Shown piece after piece: positions 1 to 7,185 of a stretch of 15,581 nucleotides of DNA. The notes beneath the pieces are model-generated. The model was not told where the DNA came from. It saw only the letters and a program-made list of their open reading frames with translations, and searched no databases. The position numbers and the translations under genes are program-made. Position 1 is the first letter of the stretch; each line of letters begins with the position of its first letter. Origin of the DNA: Ignavibacteria bacterium (lineage in GTDB: Bacteria > Bacteroidota > Ignavibacteria > Tepidaquicellales > Tepidaquicellaceae); assembly GCA_016704345.1 (NCBI GenBank), contig JADJAH010000015.1, positions 1-15,581 of the forward strand, given 5' to 3'.

Positions 1-373
1 GCCCTGTGCAGCAGCGATATACATTATGTTTGGGTTTTGTGGGATGAAAACAAATTGAGTTAGTTCTTCGAAACAAAATTATTTCCGGTCCTTGCATAAA
101 ACATCCCTTTTGGATTGACGCTCACCCAGTTTGACATTGCAGTGAAACTTCCCGGCAAGTCTCTGTCTTTCGGGATCTGCATTTTCTGCATCACAGCTTT
201 TTCTGCAGCGCCTTCCGGAAGCTTCAGTCCCGGGCCGCCTGCACGCCTCTCGAGTATGTAGCGTTCTCTTTGTTCGATTGTAAGTGCTCTTCACCTTCCT
301 CGGTTTCCTGTGCAAATATATTTGCTGAGATGATTACGAATAGTGTCAGTAGTGAAATGAATAAGTGTTTCAT
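1..373 (-). CDS. Secreted BNR/sortilin-like repeat protein, 5' end only, frameshifted
   Basis: This is the N-terminal part of an exported protein whose 3' end lies outside the window. The ATG at 373 opens a clear signal peptide, MKHLFISLLTLFVIISA, ending NIFAQ. A frame change near 290 leads into EQRERYILERRAGGPG and then LPGSFTAMSNWVSVNPKG. A second change near 70 leads into FVFIPQNPNIMYIAAAQG. The last string is characteristic of the first blade of BNR/VPS10-type repeat proteins in Bacteroidota and Ignavibacteriota, where it normally precedes a GGVWKTTNGG motif. Such proteins are usually long and carry a C-terminal T9SS sorting domain; that end is not visible here. It is the most downstream member of the minus-strand array. 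The frame changes may be sequencing errors. The exact family is inferred from motifs only. Confidence 0.6.
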
Positions 374-475
374 TTTTGGATTTGATTTAAAGCAAGATAG
401 ATTTAGTTAAATGGAATTCTATAAAAAGAATAGCCCCTTTCACCAGAGGAAAGATCCTTTCTGAAAATGATTTCT

Positions 476-501
476 CCCGCCGACATAAAAGTGCAGGCGG
501 G
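476..501. repeat. Small GC-rich palindrome (CCCGCC/GGCGGG)
   Basis: CCCGCC at 476-481 pairs with GGCGGG at 496-501 around a 14-nt loop. Neither side has a T-tract, so it is not a typical intrinsic terminator, although it lies downstream of the 571-1918 gene. The GCAGGCGGG right arm also occurs in the inner palindrome at 7072-7117, and GCAGGCGGG ends the element at 10911-10965, so it may be a short member of the same repeat family. Confidence 0.4.
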
Positions 502-570
502 CTTGTCAGTCCTTTATCTGCGGAACCGGCTGTTTCATTTTGCTGATTACTATTGAGGCGACAAATGTCG

Positions 571-1530
571 TCATTTCAGTACGATTATCTTCTTCGTATC
601 CACTAAAATGCCGTCGACCCTCAGTGAATAAAAATAAACCCCGCTTGAATTTTCATTGGTAGTGTAATCAACTTCATACTCTCCCGAAGCGAATTGTTTG
701 TTCAAAGCTCCACAGTTTCCTTCCGGTTATTTCAAATATCTCAAATATACACAGTTCCCCTTTATTTAATTCAAATCTTATCTTCGTTGATCCGTTGAAA
801 GGGTTCGGATAATTCTGATGTAAAATAAAATCTCCGGGAAGGATATCTGAAATCTGCCGCACAGATGTGAAAGTCGTATCTCCACCAGTGGTAGTATGGA
901 TACCTGTTTGTTTTTGTCTGTACGCCCAGCCATTCATTTTGCCTTCAAAATCAACATGCCAATATTGCCTATATGAATAGATGTGTCCAGGCAATTGGTA
1001 GATCCAGTTAATCCCTCCATTGCTGGTGAAATATAACATGCCTCTCCCGTTTGATGGCAGTCCGAACAAACAAATTCCACCCACACCCCACAATGAATCA
1101 CTTCCCACATTTGACATACTGAAGAAAGGAGTTACATAAACGTTACCACCTGAAGGAAGAATCTGAGAAAACCAATTTAATCCTCCATTTGTAGTTGCCT
1201 TAATTGGAGATACTATTCCACAAAACCAGCCCTTCAGACTGTCTGCAAAGTATATATCATAAAATGTCTGGTTATTATCTACATCATTCCAATTAAATCC
1301 GCCATTTTGTTGTTCTTCTAACATAACGCAGTCCGCTGTTCAAAGCGCAAAATCCGGTGTTTGCGTTTAGCATATGAATCTTGTCAGGATTCTGCCCTAT
1401 TTGACTCCACAATCTTTGCCACGATGTTCCACCATTCGTTGTGCGGAATACACCGCCGGTGAGACTTTCTGTATCTGTCAGCCAAATTGTATCTTCATCT
1501 CAATGCAAACATGCTTTCGAGATCTGTCCA
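571..1530. repeat. Copy 1 of a paralogous duplication (offset 2460 bp)
   Basis: This segment matches 3029-3985 in the same orientation. In one directly compared 120-base stretch (781-900 against 3241-3360) only two positions differ. The match covers the T9SS domain and several YCF48 repeats and fades near the GAGATCTGTC motif at about 1520. High DNA-level identity points to recent duplication or gene conversion. Confidence 0.85.
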
Positions 1531-1918
1531 GATTAGCCTGTTAAACCAGTCCTCCCTGGGTTCGTGACTTCTATGGGCTCCGCCGGCAGCAAATCCTGTA
1601 TTCTCATCTACAAACTTAACCTTACTAATTATCGGCGCTCCTTCAACGATTAAACCAGATCTCACCTCCGTCTGTTGTTTTGACAATAAATGCCGTATCA
1701 TTAGCTACATAGGGAGTAACTGCAAAACCCGTAAGGCTATCAACGAATGTGATATCACTTATCCCGCGAGATCCGATTGGCAAAACATGCTGCTGCCGCC
1801 ATGCTCCCGGCGGGTTATGCTGAAAGTTGAATGCATTGATGAATATGAAAATGCTTAAGGAAAAGAACAAGTGTGTGAGAATGTTAAATTTGCGTGAGAC
1901 TTGTGTTGTTTCCTTCAT
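571..1918 (-). CDS. Secreted YCF48/BNR-like repeat protein with T9SS sorting domain (frameshifted)
   Basis: Probable outer-surface or secreted protein of about 449 codons, close to its intact relative at 4442-5776 (444 residues). The ATG at 1918 begins MKETTQVSRKFNILTHLFF, a basic stretch followed by the hydrophobic core of a signal peptide. Repeats carrying KTTDGGEIWFNR, VKFVDENTGFAAGGA, ATTNGGLNWFSQ and FTSNGGINW are YCF48/BNR-like blades of a beta-propeller. The C-terminus has SDILPGDFILHQNYPNPFNG and ITGRK, the T9SS type A sorting domain, and ends with the TGA at 571-573. Frame changes are needed near 1650, 1500, 1330 and 700. Its 3' two thirds are near-identical to 3029-3985. Function beyond export through the T9SS is unknown. 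Confidence 0.7.
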
Positions 1919-2014
1919 GGTCGTGGTATATGCAAGTTCAGAAGTTTCTTCCTGCAGCAGCAGTTCGTGAGTATAGCTTCCTGCATTCTGCTGCATAAGC
2001 CGTCAATCTATTGC

Positions 2015-2985
2015 TTACATAATTGACGCAGGCAACATTGACTGCTTTACTCCGTTGGGAAAGTAGCTCTGAATATCAAATCTGTTTCCACCCTGTTTAC
2101 TGCCGGCAACAAGAACTTTGCCTCGCTTGCTATCCACCATTCATACTGCTGAGATACTGATGGGTCAAGCACTCATCTGCTATCAAGTCATCAATTCGAA
2201 CTCTGTCTATCCACAAGTCACATTCGCCGTACCAACGGATGCGGATCTCACCGCTGTAATTTCCCTCTTGTGTACTCGGCGTTCCTGCTTCAAGTGCTTT
2301 GCCAAGAATGCTTAACATTGATGTGTCTCCCATTCCCCAAAAGTTGAAATTGTCTTTGTAATTTCCGTCATAACCTGAATTGAAATCTTCGAAAAATTGG
2401 CAGCCTTTATCACTGACTTTTTCACTACTCTGCCTCTGCTGTCACACACGATTACTTCACATACCCTGGCAGAAGGGTTGTTCACTGCAAATGCAGAGTC
2501 TATTCTGATTCTGGGTTTTATCTTGAAGATGCGTTCCGCCTCTTGCAGATAATTTTCAATTTCATTCCCTTCTGATGCGGAAGTTATATTGCCGAATGTA
2601 AATCCGGAAAGCACAGTGCCGGAAGAATCGATTCTATCGCCGGGATAGTTAGAAGAAGCGGAACGAAAATATCGACCTTGCTTCCTTTACCCAACCTGAC
2701 ATCGATTGAATCAATGCCGCCTGCGTGCTGAAGTTTCAGAAAGCTTTGGGCTGAATGAAGAGTGCTCGTTTCTTCACACTCATGTTCAAATCTCTGCCCG
2801 TAACAGATCCATTCAATTTTCGGCCTTCCTTCATGCAGCCGCGAACTGCTGTCAAACGGAATAATGTTCTCAACTGAAAGCAAATCCATAACCTGTCTAT
2901 CCTCAACCTTCTTTTCAGATTCAAAGCTCAGTATGGCAATTGCAGAAGCAATTAAGGCCAGAGAAATATAAATTCTGTTCTTCAT
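2015..2985 (-). CDS. Unrecognised exported protein (frameshifted)
   Basis: The ATG at 2985 starts MKNRIYISLALIASAIAIL, a lipoprotein-free signal peptide or N-terminal anchor, followed by SFESEKKVEDRQVMDLLSVE. After a frame change near 2615 the protein reads SGFTFGNITSASEGNEIENY, FKIKPRIRIDSAFAVNNP and CEVIVCDSRGRVVKK. Another change near 2330 leads to GNYSGEIRIRWYGECDLWID and RVRIDDLIADE. I do not recognise the family; the WYGECDLWIDRVRIDD stretch looks like a beta-rich, carbohydrate-binding-like fold, but that is a guess. No T9SS sorting signal is visible. The 3' end is unresolved: one frame stops at 2047, another at 2015. It lies between the two copies of the YCF48 paralogue, 43 bp after the stop of the upstream copy. 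Confidence 0.5.
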
Positions 2986-3028
2986 TTGTTTTATTGTTTG
3001 AGTTCTTTTGTTTTAGGATTGTGCGTTG

Positions 3029-3985
3029 TTATTTCAGTACGATCATTTTCTTCGTATCCATTAAAATGCCGTCGACACTCAGTGAATAAAAATAAACCCC
3101 GCTTGAATTATCATTGGATGTGTAATCAACTTCATACTCTCCTGAAGTGAATTGTTTGTTTACAAGCTCCACAAGTTTCTTTCCGGTTATGTCAAATATC
3201 CCGATAGACACAGTTCCCTTTTTATTGATTTCAAATCTTATCTTCGTTGATCCGTTGAACGGGTTCGGATAATTCTGATGTAAAATAAAATCTCCGGGAA
3301 GGATATCTGAAATCTGCCGCACAGATGTGAAAGTCGTATCTCCACCGGTGGTAGTATGGATACCTGTTGGTGTTTGTCAATACGCCCAGCCGTTTGACTT
3401 TCCTTCAAAGTCAACATGCCAATATTGCCCTATATTCGAATAGATGTATCGGGCAATTGATAGGACCAATTAATCCCTCCATTACTGGTGAAATAAAGCA
3501 TGCCCCTCCCGTTTGATGCAGTCCGAACAAACGAATTCCACCCACACCCCACAAGGAATCACTTCATTTGACGTAGTGAAATCTTGTAACAATAAAGTTA
3601 TAGAGACCGCCTGAAGGAAGGATCTGAGGAAGCCAAGTAAGTCCGCCATTTGTAGTTGCCTTAATTGATTACTATTCCACAGAACCAGCCATGCAAACTG
3701 TCGCGAAAAACCATATCCCAAAATGACTGATTATTATCAACATCAATCCAATTAAATCCACCATTACTCGTTCTTCTAACATAACGCGGTCCGCTGTTCA
3801 AAGCGAAATGAATCCATTCCTTCCGTCAATCATATAGAATCTTGTCAGGATTCTGCCTATTTGACTCCACAATCTTTGCCACGATGCTCCACCATTCGTT
3901 GTGCGGAATACTCCGCCAGTGAGACCTTCTGTATCTGTCGAACCAAATTATCTTCTGAACTAAGTACCGAGATCTGTCTGGTTAA
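3029..3985. repeat. Copy 2 of the paralogous duplication
   Basis: Direct repeat of 571-1530, at a constant offset of 2460 bp over its first part. Homology ends at the GAGATCTGTC motif near 3970-3985, just before the palindrome cluster. Confidence 0.85.
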
Positions 3986-4004
3986 AGTAGTATTACCGAA
4001 CACT

Positions 4005-4073
4005 GGTTACAAAGCCCCAGCTTTGTAACCGACATCTGCATATAATCAACATTCCCAAGCGGGGGCTTGGGAA
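4005..4073. repeat. Pair of perfect palindromes (REP-like cluster A)
   Basis: GGTTACAAAG (4005-4014) pairs perfectly with CTTTGTAACC (4021-4030) around a 6-nt loop. TTCCCAAGC (4052-4060) pairs with GCTTGGGAA (4065-4073) around GGGG. The second is followed by CGAGTGAGGTTTTAAC. A closely similar pair is at 7007-7128, and the CTTGGGAGC hairpin there is followed by GGTGAGGTATTTGAC. The same arms and flank in two places mark a repeat family and not two chance hairpins. Neither hairpin has a T-tract expected of a terminator. Confidence 0.8.
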
Positions 4074-4160
4074 CGAGTGAGGTTTTAACCTGACTGCGCG
4101 GGTATGTGAGGTGTGTTTCATAATAACTTCCTTTATACAAACTTATGTGAAAAGGTTTTT

Positions 4161-4188
4161 AGAAACTATGACCTGCGTCATAGTTTCT
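4161..4188. repeat. Perfect 12-bp hairpin
   Basis: AGAAACTATGAC (4161-4172) is the exact reverse complement of GTCATAGTTTCT (4177-4188), with a CTGC loop. It lies in the 320-bp gap between the truncated paralogue start (4121) and the terminator of the next gene. There is no T-tract directly after either arm, so a terminator is less likely than another palindromic repeat or an operator. The rest of 4189-4342 shows no gene or motif that I can support. Confidence 0.7.
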
Positions 4189-4342
4189 TGGAAATATTTT
4201 TTGATGCTAATGTAAAATCAGCGAATAAGTAGTCCCACGGCGCCGCGCGATCAATCTTCTTCATTTCAGGGCTTCAGCGGAAACCCTATCAACGCCTAAT
4301 GCATAATCAATCGCTTCAGAATCTAACAGTCCGGGATTAAAC

Positions 4343-4373
4343 AAAAAAAGCCCGCACTTGCGCGCGGGCTTTT
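4343..4373 (-). terminator. Intrinsic terminator of the 4442-5776 gene
   Basis: Read on the minus strand, AAAAGCCCGC and GCGGGCTTTT form a GC-rich stem directly followed by a run of Ts (TTTTTTTGTTT). It lies about 70 bp after the stop codon at 4442, so transcription of the intact T9SS gene should end here, separating it from the downstream array. Confidence 0.85.
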
Positions 4374-4441
4374 ACACCATTCGCATACTGCGGAACCCGA
4401 AGTTACGTATCACTGCATGCTTGCAAGAGTGACATTTGTCA

Positions 4442-5776
4442 CTATTTCACAATTGCCATTCTCCTTGATGCAACAACAACTCCGTCAACATGAAGCGAAT
4501 AGGAATAAACTCCGTTCGGAATATTTGTTGCACTGAATGTTGCTTCGTATGTCCCGGCATTCTGACGTGTGTTAACAAGTTCTGAAACTTGTCTTCCGAC
4601 TATATCATGAATTCTTAAGATTACATCACCTTGTCTCTTGAGTTTATAACTAATGATGGTACTTGGGTTAAACGGATTCGGATAGTTTTGCTGCAACTCA
4701 AAATCCTCAGGAACAATACTGCTTGTCTGTGTGATGCCTACAATGCTGTCGCGCGAGAACTTATAAATTCTTGCACCTGCACCGTAAGCCAGCGTATCAT
4801 TAATCACTCTTATCCTGTTTAGGTTAAATCCCCAGGGATCACTGTTCCACGAATTGCCGCCATCCGTTGTTTTATAGGTATTGAAGAACCATCCTCCCAG
4901 CCATCCCGTGCTTGCATTGATAAATCCTATTCCTTCTTCATCGGCAGCTGTATTGAGAAATGTTTTCTCTTCCCATGTTTCACCGCCGTTTGTAGTCTTA
5001 TAAAAATATACGGGTGAACCGGAAATCTTTTCAAGCGATACATAGCCGTTCAATCTGTCGGGGAACGAGATCTTCCAGCACCATTGCCCTCTCGGAGGTG
5101 TGGTAGCACGATTGACCCATGTCTCTCCGCCGTCTGATGTGAACAATATCGCACCGCTTCTGTTTCCAAAAGTACTGCCGATTCCTCCCACTACAAATCC
5201 GGAATCTTTGTTAAAAAAATGGCAGTCTATTAAAGTAGTAATGTACGGGCTTAAATTTTTTATCGTCCAGTTTACCCCGCCGTTTGTAGTCTTGAAGAAT
5301 CTTGCGGGACCGTAATATCTTCCGCATCCGTAAACTATATCTCTGCTCACCACACTGATACCGCAAACGCCAAGCGAGTCCTGTAAGCCTGTAGTTATAA
5401 CCTTCTCCCAGTTCTCTCCGCCGTTAACGGTTCTGTACATTACCGTTCCCGGCCAATTCAGCGTTCCAATCCAGCCGTGAAGCGAATCCGCAAATCCTAT
5501 ACTTCTCAGCCCGCCAAAACTTGTATCAGTAAACTGTGCCCATGATGCTCCACCGTCTCTCGTTCTGTACACATTGTTAACTGACTGACTTCCTGAACTG
5601 TAGCTTATTATCGCCCATCCTGTTGTTGCATTGATGAAACTCATATCCTCATACCTGATATTTCCGGCGCTTGGTATTGTCGGTACTGATCTCCAGCGCA
5701 GACTATTTTGTGCTTGACCTGTATCCGTGATTATCAAAAGAAATATCAGCGCGAAAGAAGCTATATATTTATTCAT
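4442..5776 (-). CDS. Secreted YCF48/BNR-like repeat protein with T9SS type A sorting domain (intact)
   Basis: An intact 444-residue secreted protein. Residues 1-22 (MNKYIASFALIFLLIITDTG, then QAQ) are a signal peptide. Residues about 25-350 hold repeated blades with motifs such as YRTRDGGASWAQF, YRTVNGGENWEK, FKTTNGGVNW, FTSDGGETWVNR, YKTTNGGETWEEK and YKTTDGGNSW, typical of YCF48-like (photosystem II assembly factor-like) beta-propellers. In these bacteria such proteins are common exported proteins unrelated to photosynthesis. Residues about 360-444 are a T9SS type A sorting domain with FELQQNYPNPFNPST, IHDIVGRQVSELVN and a final SRRMAIVK; the family is cleaved and anchored or released at the outer membrane. 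It has its own terminator and no strong Shine-Dalgarno before the ATG at 5776. Ligand or substrate is unknown. Confidence 0.93.
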   Translation of the reverse strand: MNKYIASFALIFLLIITDTGQAQNSLRWRSVPTIPSAGNIRYEDMSFINATTGWAIISYSSGSQSVNNVYRTRDGGASWAQFTDTSFGGLRSIGFADSLHGWIGTLNWPGTVMYRTVNGGENWEKVITTGLQDSLGVCGISVVSRDIVYGCGRYYGPARFFKTTNGGVNWTIKNLSPYITTLIDCHFFNKDSGFVVGGIGSTFGNRSGAILFTSDGGETWVNRATTPPRGQWCWKISFPDRLNGYVSLEKISGSPVYFYKTTNGGETWEEKTFLNTAADEEGIGFINASTGWLGGWFFNTYKTTDGGNSWNSDPWGFNLNRIRVINDTLAYGAGARIYKFSRDSIVGITQTSSIVPEDFELQQNYPNPFNPSTIISYKLKRQGDVILRIHDIVGRQVSELVNTRQNAGTYEATFSATNIPNGVYSYSLHVDGVVVASRRMAIVK

Positions 5777-5953
5777 GATGATTATATTTTTTGAATTTTC
5801 TAATTATGATTATTTGCATGCGCACCGGAGGGAAGTTTATGCAGGCATTTCATATCTAATTCGTGCTTAGTAATTATATCGATATCGACTCTCTTAATCA
5901 ATATTAATTTGACGGATTATGATGAGAGGTCCTTGAGCAAATCCATCTTTGCA

Positions 5954-6073
5954 AGTTACACGGAGTTACACGGAGTTACACGGAGTTACACGGAGTTACA
6001 CGGAGTTACACGGAGTTACACGGAGTTACACGGAGTTACACGGAGTTACACGGAGTTACACGGAGTTACACGG
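5954..6073. repeat. Perfect tandem repeat, 12 x 10 bp (AGTTACACGG)
   Basis: Twelve exact copies of AGTTACACGG run head to tail. Because three units make 30 bp, an open frame encodes four copies of the decapeptide VTRSYTELHG, but it starts from TTG without a ribosome-binding site and ends in unrelated sequence, so I do not call it a gene. Absence of any divergence implies recent expansion by slippage. It sits between the start of the T9SS gene (5776) and the tRNA; 5777-5953 shows nothing else I can name. Confidence 0.97.
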
Positions 6074-6113
6074 AGATAAAACAGAAATACAATTAGAAAA
6101 ATTGAAAAGTATA

Positions 6114-6142
6114 TTAAAAAAGCCGAACTATTCAGCCCGGCT
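6114..6142 (-). terminator. Probable terminator downstream of tRNA-Lys
   Basis: On the minus strand AGCCG (6142-6138) and CGGCT (6125-6121) form a short stem followed by TTTTTTAATA. It lies about 40 bp past the tRNA 3' end. The stem is only 5 bp with a 12-nt loop, so strength is uncertain. Confidence 0.5.
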
Positions 6143-6146
6143 ATTC

Positions 6147-6174
6147 CTAATTCCTAATTCTTAATTCTTAATTG
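6147..6174. repeat. Four imperfect 7-bp repeats (YTAATTS)
   Basis: CTAATTC, CTAATTC, TTAATTC and TTAATTG lie head to tail between the terminator hairpin and the tRNA. It is a short AT-rich microsatellite; no function is evident. Confidence 0.75.
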
Positions 6175-6182
6175 CTCTCTTG

Positions 6183-6255
6183 TGCGTCCTGGGGGACTCG
6201 AACCCCCGACCTAATGATTAAGAGTCATTTGCTCTACCAACTGAGCTAAGGACGC
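6183..6255 (-). tRNA. tRNA-Lys (anticodon CTT)
   Basis: On the minus strand the acceptor arms GCGTCCT and AGGACGC pair fully. The D arm contains AGCTCAGTTGGTAGAGC and the T arm contains GGGGGTTCGAGTCCCCC. The anticodon stem ATGA/TCAT encloses the loop CTCTTAA, giving anticodon CTT, which reads the lysine codon AAG. The 73-nt gene includes the discriminator A; CCA is not encoded (CAA follows). A possible promoter directly upstream is TTGAAT, 17 bp, TATTTT. No integrase gene is nearby, so it does not look like an active attachment site. Confidence 0.97.
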
Positions 6256-6309
6256 GGGGCAAAATAACGCAAATACTTTAGGTATTCAACTTATTTATGA
6301 ATTCAAGCC

Positions 6310-6472
6310 ATGAATTTTCTAATTTCAATGTGCAAAGTGCCCTAGGTGCGGGGTAGTCTTTGATAACATCGATACTGATTTCGGCACTAAATTGTTCGCA
6401 AGAATTTTAGATGATAGTTCCTATATTCGAAAGAACATCAAAGCACGTACTCTTAAAAATTCCAATATCTAA
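6310..6472 (+). CDS. Possible small zinc-ribbon ORF (needs one frame change)
   Basis: The ATG at 6310 reads MNFLISMCKVP and then stops. Removing one A from the AAA at 6334-6336 gives MNFLISMCKCPRCGVVFDN, then IDTDFGTKLFARILDDSSY and IRKNIKARTLKNSNI, ending at TAA 6470-6472 (about 53 residues). The CKCPRCG stretch resembles half of a zinc ribbon, and the composition looks like protein. No Shine-Dalgarno is visible. It could be a small protein, the tail of a lost gene, or chance. It ends 20 bp before the DUF1801 gene. Confidence 0.3.
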
Positions 6473-6492
6473 AAAATTAATCGGAGAGCAAT

Positions 6493-6920
6493 ATGAAATC
6501 CGAAACCTACAGGGACATTGACGAATATATAAATTCCCAACCCGCTGAAATTAGAGAGATCCTGGTTGAGATGCGAACTACGATCAGGAAGTATGCTCCT
6601 CAAGCTGAAGAGAAGATCAGTTATCAAATGCCGACGTATTATCTGCACAAAAATCTTGTGCACTTTGCTGCCTGTAAAAATCACTTAGGATTTTATCCCG
6701 GGCCTTCAGGACTGAAGGCATTTCCTGAGGAAGTTGCCGCGTATAAGAGTACAAAGGGCGCAGTACAGTTACCATATAACAAGCCCTTGCCGCGGAATCT
6801 CATAAAAAAATTGTAAGATTCAGAGTGAAGGAAAACATGGAGAGGTTTGCGGCAAAGTCAGAGCAAACACCAACCGGGAAAGTAAAGCAGGTCAAACCAA
6901 AAGCAATCAAATCTAAATAG
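6493..6920 (+). CDS. DUF1801 / YdhG-like protein (one homopolymer frameshift)
   Basis: A small cytosolic protein of the DUF1801 (YdhG/YdeI-like) family, about 142 residues once read through. The GGAGAG ribosome-binding site at 6482-6487 supports the ATG at 6493. Family features are IDEYINSQPAEIREILVEMR at the N-terminus, EEKISYQMPTYY, LVHFAACKNHLGFYPGP and AVQLPYNKPLP. The first frame stops within a run of seven As at 6805-6811. Adding one A restores KKIVRFRVKENMERFAA and a lysine-rich tail ending at TAG 6918-6920, which matches the family's usual C-terminus, so I consider the gene intact and the gap a homopolymer read error. Biochemical function of the family is not established. It sits 6 bp upstream of a VOC-gene fragment, and DUF1801 and VOC genes often lie together in small stress-related sets. 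Confidence 0.82.
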
Positions 6921-6926
6921 ACAGCA

Positions 6927-7006
6927 ATGAAACCGAACAATCACGATATCAAACCATGCCTGTGGTTTGACAATCAGGGCAAAGATGCGGAGGAATTTTT
7001 CTTCTC
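6927..7006 (+). pseudogene. N-terminal fragment of a VOC/PhnB-like (3-dmu-9_3-mt family) gene
   Basis: The ATG at 6927 reads MKPNNHDIKPCLWFDNQGKD and then AEEFFFS. The IxPCLWFDNQ..(E/D)A(E/A)xF pattern is the hallmark start of the PhnB-like VOC family (Pfam 3-dmu-9_3-mt), normally about 150 residues. After about 27 codons the frame enters a palindromic repeat at 7007 and no later VOC sequence follows; the flippase begins at 7186. The gene is therefore cut off exactly at the repeat. It was probably co-transcribed with the DUF1801 gene. Confidence 0.7.
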
Positions 7007-7128
7007 GCTCCCAAGTCCCTGCTTGGGAGCGGTGAGGTATTTGACAATTAGTTGTGAGTGCGTTACCAAGCTGCCTGCCCGCAGACAGCCATTCATGTAC
7101 ACACTTTGCAGGCGGGGGCTTGGTAACG
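7007..7128. repeat. Palindrome cluster B with one palindrome nested in another
   Basis: GCTCCCAAG (7007-7015) pairs with CTTGGGAGC (7022-7030). CGTTACCAAGC (7061-7071) pairs with GCTTGGTAACG (7118-7128), an 11-bp perfect match. Between these last arms lies a 46-nt insert (7072-7117) that is itself palindromic, GCCTGC (7073-7078) with GCAGGC (7108-7113), and resembles the CCTGCC element at 10911-10965. The other arms and the GTGAGGT flank match cluster A at 4005-4073. This is best explained as REP/MITE-like repeats, one inserted in another. Confidence 0.8.
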
Positions 7129-7185
7129 AGAAGCAAGAAAGACTATCAAAACATTCAGTTCTTACATTTCATATCAGAGATATAG

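Larger units (their letters stand above)
3029..4121 (-). pseudogene. Truncated YCF48/T9SS paralogue with its 5' part replaced by palindromes
   Basis: The 3' part encodes an intact T9SS type A sorting domain: SDILPGDFILHQNYPNPFNG, FDITGKKLVELVNKQFTSG and YFYSLSVDGILMDTKKMIVL, with the stop at 3029. Upstream are YCF48 repeats homologous to 571-1530 but with several frame changes. Homology stops near 3985, where two palindromes begin. A plausible original start survives beyond them: ATG at 4121 with an AGGAAG ribosome-binding site about 6 bp upstream, reading MKHTSHTRAV before running into repeat sequence. The roughly 390 bp encoding the signal peptide core and first repeats in the sister gene are missing. 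I call it a pseudogene because of the lost 5' region, not the frameshifts alone, which could be read errors. Confidence 0.65.

Noticed and set aside
476..501. Intrinsic terminator for the 571-1918 gene
   Set aside because: The palindrome is followed on the minus strand by mixed sequence and not a T-run, so it is listed as a repeat instead.
4244..4290. Possible hairpin AGGG..CCCT within 4267-4286
   Set aside because: The stem is only 4 bp with no supporting context, so it is not better than chance.
5954..6073. CRISPR array
   Set aside because: Units are 10 bp with no spacers between them and no cas gene is nearby; it is a simple tandem repeat.
5949..6164. Open frame encoding VTRSYTELHG decapeptide repeats
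   Set aside because: It is a by-product of the 10-bp tandem repeat: any stop-free unit stays open in all frames of the array. It lacks an ATG and a ribosome-binding site, and its tail is not protein-like.
6183..6255. tRNA-Lys as an attachment site of an integrated island
   Set aside because: No integrase gene and no direct repeat of the tRNA 3' end can be seen within the window.
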